A DNA stretch of 7,694 bases. It comes from Pseudonocardiales bacterium. GTDB lineage: Bacteria > Actinomycetota > Actinomycetes > Mycobacteriales > Jatrophihabitantaceae. Position 1 is the first letter of the stretch; each line of letters begins with the position of its first letter. Under the pieces are notes generated by a model. It searched no databases, was not told where the DNA came from, and worked only from the letters and a program-made list of their open reading frames with translations. The stretch is from positions 1 to 7,694 of the forward strand of contig JAODNL010000203.1 in NCBI GenBank assembly GCA_025465405.1, in the 5' to 3' direction. Made by a program: the position numbers and the translations under genes. Of the stretch, positions 4,794 to 7,694 are shown one piece after another.

Positions 4794-5737
4794 CTCTGAT
4801 AGAGCTTCGCCCAGCGGATCAGCTCGCCACTGACGAGTTCGGGGACCTCGTTGTGCGGGAAGTGGCCGACGCCGTCGAGCACCCGCCATTGATAGTCGCC
4901 CGTCACGTACTGGCCGGACCCCTGTGCTGTGGACGGCAGCACGCACCCGTCGAAATCGCCGTGCAGGTGCAGGACGGGCGCGGTGATCGGCGTGCGCAGC
5001 GAGTGCGCAAAACGCCGCCCGTCCCTGCGAATCTGCGAGCGCACCAGCCACCGGAAGTACTCGGACGCGCAGTACGCCACGGGATGAATGCGCATCGCTT
5101 CGCCGTAGCGACCGACATCGGCGACGTAGCCGGGCGTGCCACGCCACCGCGGGCCGGTCCAGCGGTCGAACAGTTCGTGGACGTACTGCCCGTCGCGGGC
5201 GAGCAACCCCTCGGGCCGCCGCGGTACCTGAAACGTCCGCAGCGCGTACGCCGACGCGCGACGCTGGGCACCGTCCCGGAGGCCGATCGCGGTACGCAGC
5301 CGCAACGGATGCGCGGCGCCGAGGATGGCCAGGCTGCGCACGACGCGCGGATGGTTTGCCGCCATGGTCCAGGCCAGCAGGCCACCGATGTCGCTGCCGA
5401 CCACCATCGCGTTGCTCTCGCCCAGGGAGTTCACGAGTTGCGCCATGTCGGCGGCGAGGGTCGGTGCGTCATACCCGCGCGGTGGCTTGTCACTCGCGCC
5501 GTAGCCGCGAAGGTCGACCGCCACGGCGCGGAAGCCGGCGTCGGCGAGGTCGGTCAGCTGCCGATGCCACGCCCACCAGAACTGCGGAAAGCCATGCAGC
5601 ATGAGGACGAGGGGCCCGGCGCCGACCTCGGCGACATGCAGCGCGATGCCGTTGGCGCGCACCATGCGGTGCGTCCACGGCCCGTCGACGAGGACGGCAG
5701 AACTGTCCGGCGCACCCGGCAGCGGACCGAAACCCAT
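4790..5737 (-). CDS. Alpha/beta hydrolase, epoxide hydrolase-like
   Basis: A soluble 315-residue alpha/beta-hydrolase. In order: HGFP (48-51) with the oxyanion-hole residues, DLRGYGASDKP (75-85), the nucleophile elbow GSDIGG (114-119) with an aspartate nucleophile D116, a cap domain (about 145-245), the acid region HLHGDFDG (258-264, D261 or D263) and the general base H292 in GVGHFPH. An Asp nucleophile points to epoxide hydrolases or haloalkane dehalogenases rather than esterases. Tyrosines that could activate an epoxide are present in the cap (Y164, Y222, Y227), but I cannot say which are catalytic. Its position convergent to marP is that of ephE (Rv3670). The ATG at 5737 is preferred over an upstream in-frame start at 5800, which would run into the holin-like gene. 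It follows that gene by 7 bases, with a GGAG 11 bases upstream of the ATG. Confidence 0.9.
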   Translation of the reverse strand: MGFGPLPGAPDSSAVLVDGPWTHRMVRANGIALHVAEVGAGPLVLMLHGFPQFWWAWHRQLTDLADAGFRAVAVDLRGYGASDKPPRGYDAPTLAADMAQLVNSLGESNAMVVGSDIGGLLAWTMAANHPRVVRSLAILGAAHPLRLRTAIGLRDGAQRRASAYALRTFQVPRRPEGLLARDGQYVHELFDRWTGPRWRGTPGYVADVGRYGEAMRIHPVAYCASEYFRWLVRSQIRRDGRRFAHSLRTPITAPVLHLHGDFDGCVLPSTAQGSGQYVTGDYQWRVLDGVGHFPHNEVPELVSGELIRWAKLYQS

Positions 5738-5744
5738 TCGCTGA

Positions 5745-6188
5745 TCAGCTCCGCTTGGTATTCGCCTTGAGGTACGCAACGGTGTCCTTGCTCGTCGCAA
5801 TCGTGCGTTGCGGCGCGCGTACGCGCTTGACCTTCCTGACGCCCATGACGGCCGACAACGCGACGAGAAGGAGCAGGAAGCCGAAGACGATCAGGTACGA
5901 CAGCCAGCGCCACAGGCCGATCGTGACCAGCCCCTCGGCCAGCGCGATCAGCCCGAACGTCAACGAGAACACCAGGATGACAGCCGCCGCGGCGAAGAAC
6001 CCGATGCCGGTTCCCGCATTCTTGACCGACGACTTCACCTCCAACTTGGCGAGTTCGATCTCGCTGTGCAGCAGGGTGGACAGGTGCGTCGACGCATCCG
6101 ACACGAGCTGACCCATCGTCGGTTCGGCCGCGTGCCGTCCCGACGGAACGGTGGGTCCAGCGCCATTCGGTTGCGATGTCACCGTCAC
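5745..6188 (-). CDS. Holin superfamily III-like membrane protein (DUF1469 type)
   Basis: A 147-residue protein. A short polar N-terminus (1-24) is followed by an amphipathic, charged helix MGQLVSDASTHLSTLLHSEIELAKLEVKSSVKNAG (25-59), the hallmark of the DUF1469/Holin-X family. Two membrane segments come next (about 61-85 and 93-117), then a basic cytoplasmic tail (118-147). The family is named after phage holins, but its chromosomal members in actinobacteria are ordinary envelope proteins without known lytic function, and nothing phage-like surrounds this one. The start is GTG 6188, with GAGGAG eight bases upstream; an in-frame ATG at residue 25 is the alternative. The place next to the ephE-like gene is that of Rv3669. 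The downstream hydrolase starts 7 bases after its stop, so the two form an operon. Confidence 0.8.
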   Translation of the reverse strand: MTVTSQPNGAGPTVPSGRHAAEPTMGQLVSDASTHLSTLLHSEIELAKLEVKSSVKNAGTGIGFFAAAAVILVFSLTFGLIALAEGLVTIGLWRWLSYLIVFGFLLLLVALSAVMGVRKVKRVRAPQRTIATSKDTVAYLKANTKRS

Positions 6189-6196
6189 GGTGTCGG

Positions 6197-6202
6197 CTCC
6201 TC
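6197..6202 (-). promoter_or_regulatory. Ribosome binding site of the holin-like gene
   Basis: GAGGAG on the minus strand, eight bases before the GTG at 6188-6186, decides this start within a frame that is open to 6473. The start codon itself lies inside a 13-bp inverted repeat, CACCGT-C-ACGGTG (6180-6192), which may be incidental because it encodes the repeated Val-Thr-Val-Thr. Confidence 0.65.
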
Positions 6203-6241
6203 GTGCTGTCGTCGGCCGGGTTGCGACCGAATCATTCCAGC

Positions 6242-6254
6242 CTTCGCGGCGAAG
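6242..6254. repeat. 13-bp inverted repeat in a divergent promoter region
   Basis: CTTCGC-G-GCGAAG is a perfect inverted repeat around a central G. It lies in the 190-bp gap between the divergently transcribed holin-like and MMPL genes, about 55 bases upstream of the holin-like start. Its size and symmetry fit an operator for a dimeric regulator, but no regulator gene is adjacent. On the minus strand a weak AATGAT -10-like sequence follows it at about 6231-6236. Confidence 0.4.
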
Positions 6255-6319
6255 TGACAGCGGATCCGGCGGACAGGAGGTCCCGCGCCTGGCGGGTGCG
6301 GATGTTCCCGATTGTCCGT

Positions 6320-6325
6320 TAGGGT
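6320..6325 (+). promoter_or_regulatory. Candidate -10 element of the MMPL gene
   Basis: TAGGGT fits the TANNNT -10 pattern. Transcription would start near 6332, producing a leader of about 47 bases that consists almost only of the two hairpins that follow. No clear -35 is present. Confidence 0.4.
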
Positions 6326-6336
6326 CTCCGGCACAC

Positions 6337-6378
6337 GGCGGGGAGGCCGGACCCCGCCCGGCCGCCTGGGGAGGCGGC
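6337..6378 (+). promoter_or_regulatory. Two back-to-back hairpins covering the MMPL leader and RBS
   Basis: Hairpin 1 pairs GGCGGGG (6337-6343) with CCCCGCC (6352-6358) around an 8-base loop. Hairpin 2 pairs GCCGCCT (6361-6367) with AGGCGGC (6372-6378) around GGGG. Both stems are perfect, seven base pairs each. Hairpin 2 ends at the base before the ATG, and the Shine-Dalgarno GGGGAGG (6368-6374) is split between its loop and its 3' arm. GGCCGG (6345-6350) can instead pair with CCGGCC (6358-6363), which would break the 5' arm of hairpin 2 and the last pair of hairpin 1. The pairing is seen; a regulatory switch is inference. Confidence 0.55.
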
Positions 6379-7694
6379 ATGCGTCGGTGGGCAGAGTTCG
6401 TGTTGCGACACCGCAAAACCGTCGTGGCGTTCTGGGGTGTCGTGCTCGTTGCGGGCATCATCCTGGCCGGCAAGACGACGAACAGGTTGACCGTCGACTT
6501 CTCGTTGCCCGGTCAACCCGGCACCGAGACGGCGCACAAGATCAAGCAGGCGTTCGGCACCGGCGGCGACACGAATCCGTATCTCGTCACCGTGACACTG
6601 CCCGACAGTCAGGCGATCACGGGCCACGAGGCGGAGGTGGCCCGCACTTTCGCCTCTGTGGAGCAGACCGGCCTGCGGGTCATCGACGAGGCGAACACCG
6701 GCGACAAGGCGTTCCGGACCAAGGACGATCGCACCGCTTACGCGCTGGTCTTCTACCGGTTCAACCCGTCGCCGAGCCAGAAGCTGCTGACCGACCCCAT
6801 CCGGGCCGCCGCCGACAAGGCCAAGCCGGCCGGCGCGACGGTGGGCGTGACCGGCGAAGACACGTTGGCCACGGGTGGCGGCAACAACAGCGGTCCTGGG
6901 GTCCTCGGCGAGACCCTGCTCGGCGCGGTCGGCGCCCTGGCCGTCCTGGCCTTCGTGTTCGGCTCCTTCCTCGCGCTGCTGCCGCTGGTCGTTGCGGCCG
7001 TGTCGATCCTCGCGACGTTCGTGATGCTGCTGCCGATCACGTACGTGACCGATGTGTCGTTCATCGTGCAGTTCCTCGTTGCCCTGGTCGGCCTCGGCGT
7101 CGCCATCGATTACTCGCTGCTGCTCGTCACCCGATGGCGTGAGGAGCGAGATCACGGCCGCGACAACCACGACGCTGTCGTCGTCGCGATGAGCACTGCC
7201 GGCCATGCGGTCGTGTTCAGCGGCGTGACGGTCGCGATCGGGCTGCTGGCGCTGATCGTGTTGCCGGTGCCGTTCATGCGCAGCATGGGCTACGGCGGTG
7301 CGCTGATCCCCCTGGCCAGTGTGCTGACGACGCTGAGCCTCACCCCGGCGATCCTGGGTGGCATCGGTCCGCGCGTCGACTGGCCCAAGATCCGGCACGA
7401 GAACCGGGCCAGCCGGGCCTGGAGCCGGTGGGCCGCGGCCGTCGTCCGCCGGCGCTGGATCGCTGCCGGTATCGCGCTGGCCGCGCTGGCCGCGCTGATC
7501 GGGGTGTTCTTCGGGATCAAGATCGGCCTGGCGTCGTCCGGCTCGCTGGCCAAGAGCGGCTCCGCGTACCAGGCGCTCCAGACTCTCGAGAAGGGCGGCG
7601 TGTCGACTGGCACGCTGACCCCGATCGAAGTGCTCGTGCGCACCGATCAGGCGCATGCGGCGGCTGACCGGCTGGCCAAGGTCGAGGGCGTCGA
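6379..7694 (+). CDS. MMPL-family RND transporter, N-terminal part
   Basis: The frame is open from ATG 6379 to the window edge: 438 codons, about half or more of a usual MMPL protein. A first membrane helix (about 14-31) is followed by an extracytoplasmic domain (32-175) with the family-type GQPGTETAHKIKQAFG (45-60). A bundle of five helices comes next (about 178-199, 201-222, 227-251, 278-297, 304-328), containing GVAIDYSLLLVTRWREE (240-256). D244-Y245 is the Asp-Tyr pair that relays protons in mycobacterial MmpL proteins. A cytoplasmic loop, a seventh helix (about 359-382) and the start of the second extracytoplasmic domain complete the visible part. It should be a proton-driven exporter of lipids or other hydrophobic compounds; the substrate is unknown. 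GGAGG lies four bases upstream of the ATG, within a hairpin. The gene diverges from the holin-like operon and is not part of the mycobacterial crp-marP block. Confidence 0.92.
   Translation, partial: MRRWAEFVLRHRKTVVAFWGVVLVAGIILAGKTTNRLTVDFSLPGQPGTETAHKIKQAFGTGGDTNPYLVTVTLPDSQAITGHEAEVARTFASVEQTGLRVIDEANTGDKAFRTKDDRTAYALVFYRFNPSPSQKLLTDPIRAAADKAKPAGATVGVTGEDTLATGGGNNSGPGVLGETLLGAVGALAVLAFVFGSFLALLPLVVAAVSILATFVMLLPITYVTDVSFIVQFLVALVGLGVAIDYSLLLVTRWREERDHGRDNHDAVVVAMSTAGHAVVFSGVTVAIGLLALIVLPVPFMRSMGYGGALIPLASVLTTLSLTPAILGGIGPRVDWPKIRHENRASRAWSRWAAAVVRRRWIAAGIALAALAALIGVFFGIKIGLASSGSLAKSGSAYQALQTLEKGGVSTGTLTPIEVLVRTDQAHAAADRLAKVEGV

Noticed and set aside
5745..6188. Holin-like gene as evidence of a prophage
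   Set aside because: No integrase, lysin, structural genes or att sites are present, and the gene is in its conserved chromosomal place next to the ephE-like gene.
6180..6192. CACCGT-C-ACGGTG inverted repeat as an operator
   Set aside because: It overlaps the start of the holin-like coding sequence and follows from the repeated Val-Thr codons; nothing further supports a binding site.
6319..7656. Long open frame on the minus strand opposite the MMPL gene
   Set aside because: It is Arg/Gly/Asp-rich low-complexity translation with no recognisable domain, caused by high-GC codon bias of the MMPL gene, which shows helices and the AIDY motif on the plus strand.
1..7694. An undescribed defence, mobile or biosynthetic system
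   Set aside because: All the larger genes fall into known families in a conserved actinobacterial order. I found no transposase, recombinase, toxin-antitoxin pair, nuclease-effector pair, tRNA or rRNA gene in the window.

Overview
High-GC actinobacterial chromosome (Actinomycetia). The gene order and several near-identical motifs match the block M. tuberculosis carries as Rv3677c to Rv3669, read here in inverted orientation: MBL-fold hydrolase, crp, small membrane protein, nth, NUDIX hydrolase, marP, alpha/beta hydrolase (ephE-like) and holin-like membrane protein. The species cannot be named from this sequence alone. One gene of the mycobacterial block is missing (a thioredoxin-like gene between nth and the NUDIX gene) and one is extra (a cupredoxin lipoprotein in front of marP). 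The synteny ends at a divergent MMPL-family transporter.

Layout. 1-252 (+): C-terminus of an MBL-fold hydrolase. 253-552: repeat-filled gap between two convergent genes, with four 8-bp repeats, GC-rich 43-bp-spaced repeats and four 31-bp tandem repeats. 553-1227 (-): crp, preceded by a predicted CRP operator that probably mediates autoregulation. 1403-1651 (-): 82-aa membrane protein. 1736-2458 (+): endonuclease III, probably from a leaderless mRNA. 2455-3150 (+): CoA-pyrophosphatase-like NUDIX hydrolase overlapping nth by 4 bases. 3175-3588 (+): lipoprotein cupredoxin, probably also leaderless. 3600-4793 (+): MarP membrane serine protease. 4790-5737 (-): alpha/beta hydrolase whose stop codon overlaps the marP stop. 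5745-6188 (-): holin superfamily III-like membrane protein, in an operon with the hydrolase. 6379 to the window end (+): N-terminal 438 codons of an MMPL transporter, preceded by two back-to-back hairpins, the second containing the ribosome binding site.

Functionally this is a chromosomal housekeeping and stress block: cAMP-responsive global regulation (Crp), base-excision repair (Nth), nucleotide clean-up (NUDIX), periplasmic acid and oxidative stress protease (MarP) and envelope proteins. I see no mobile element, CRISPR array, phage or defence system, and no clearly undescribed multi-gene system. The points most worth a second look are the 31-bp repeat array, the cupredoxin with a glutamine in the axial copper-ligand position next to marP, the predicted Crp autoregulatory site and the structured MMPL leader.
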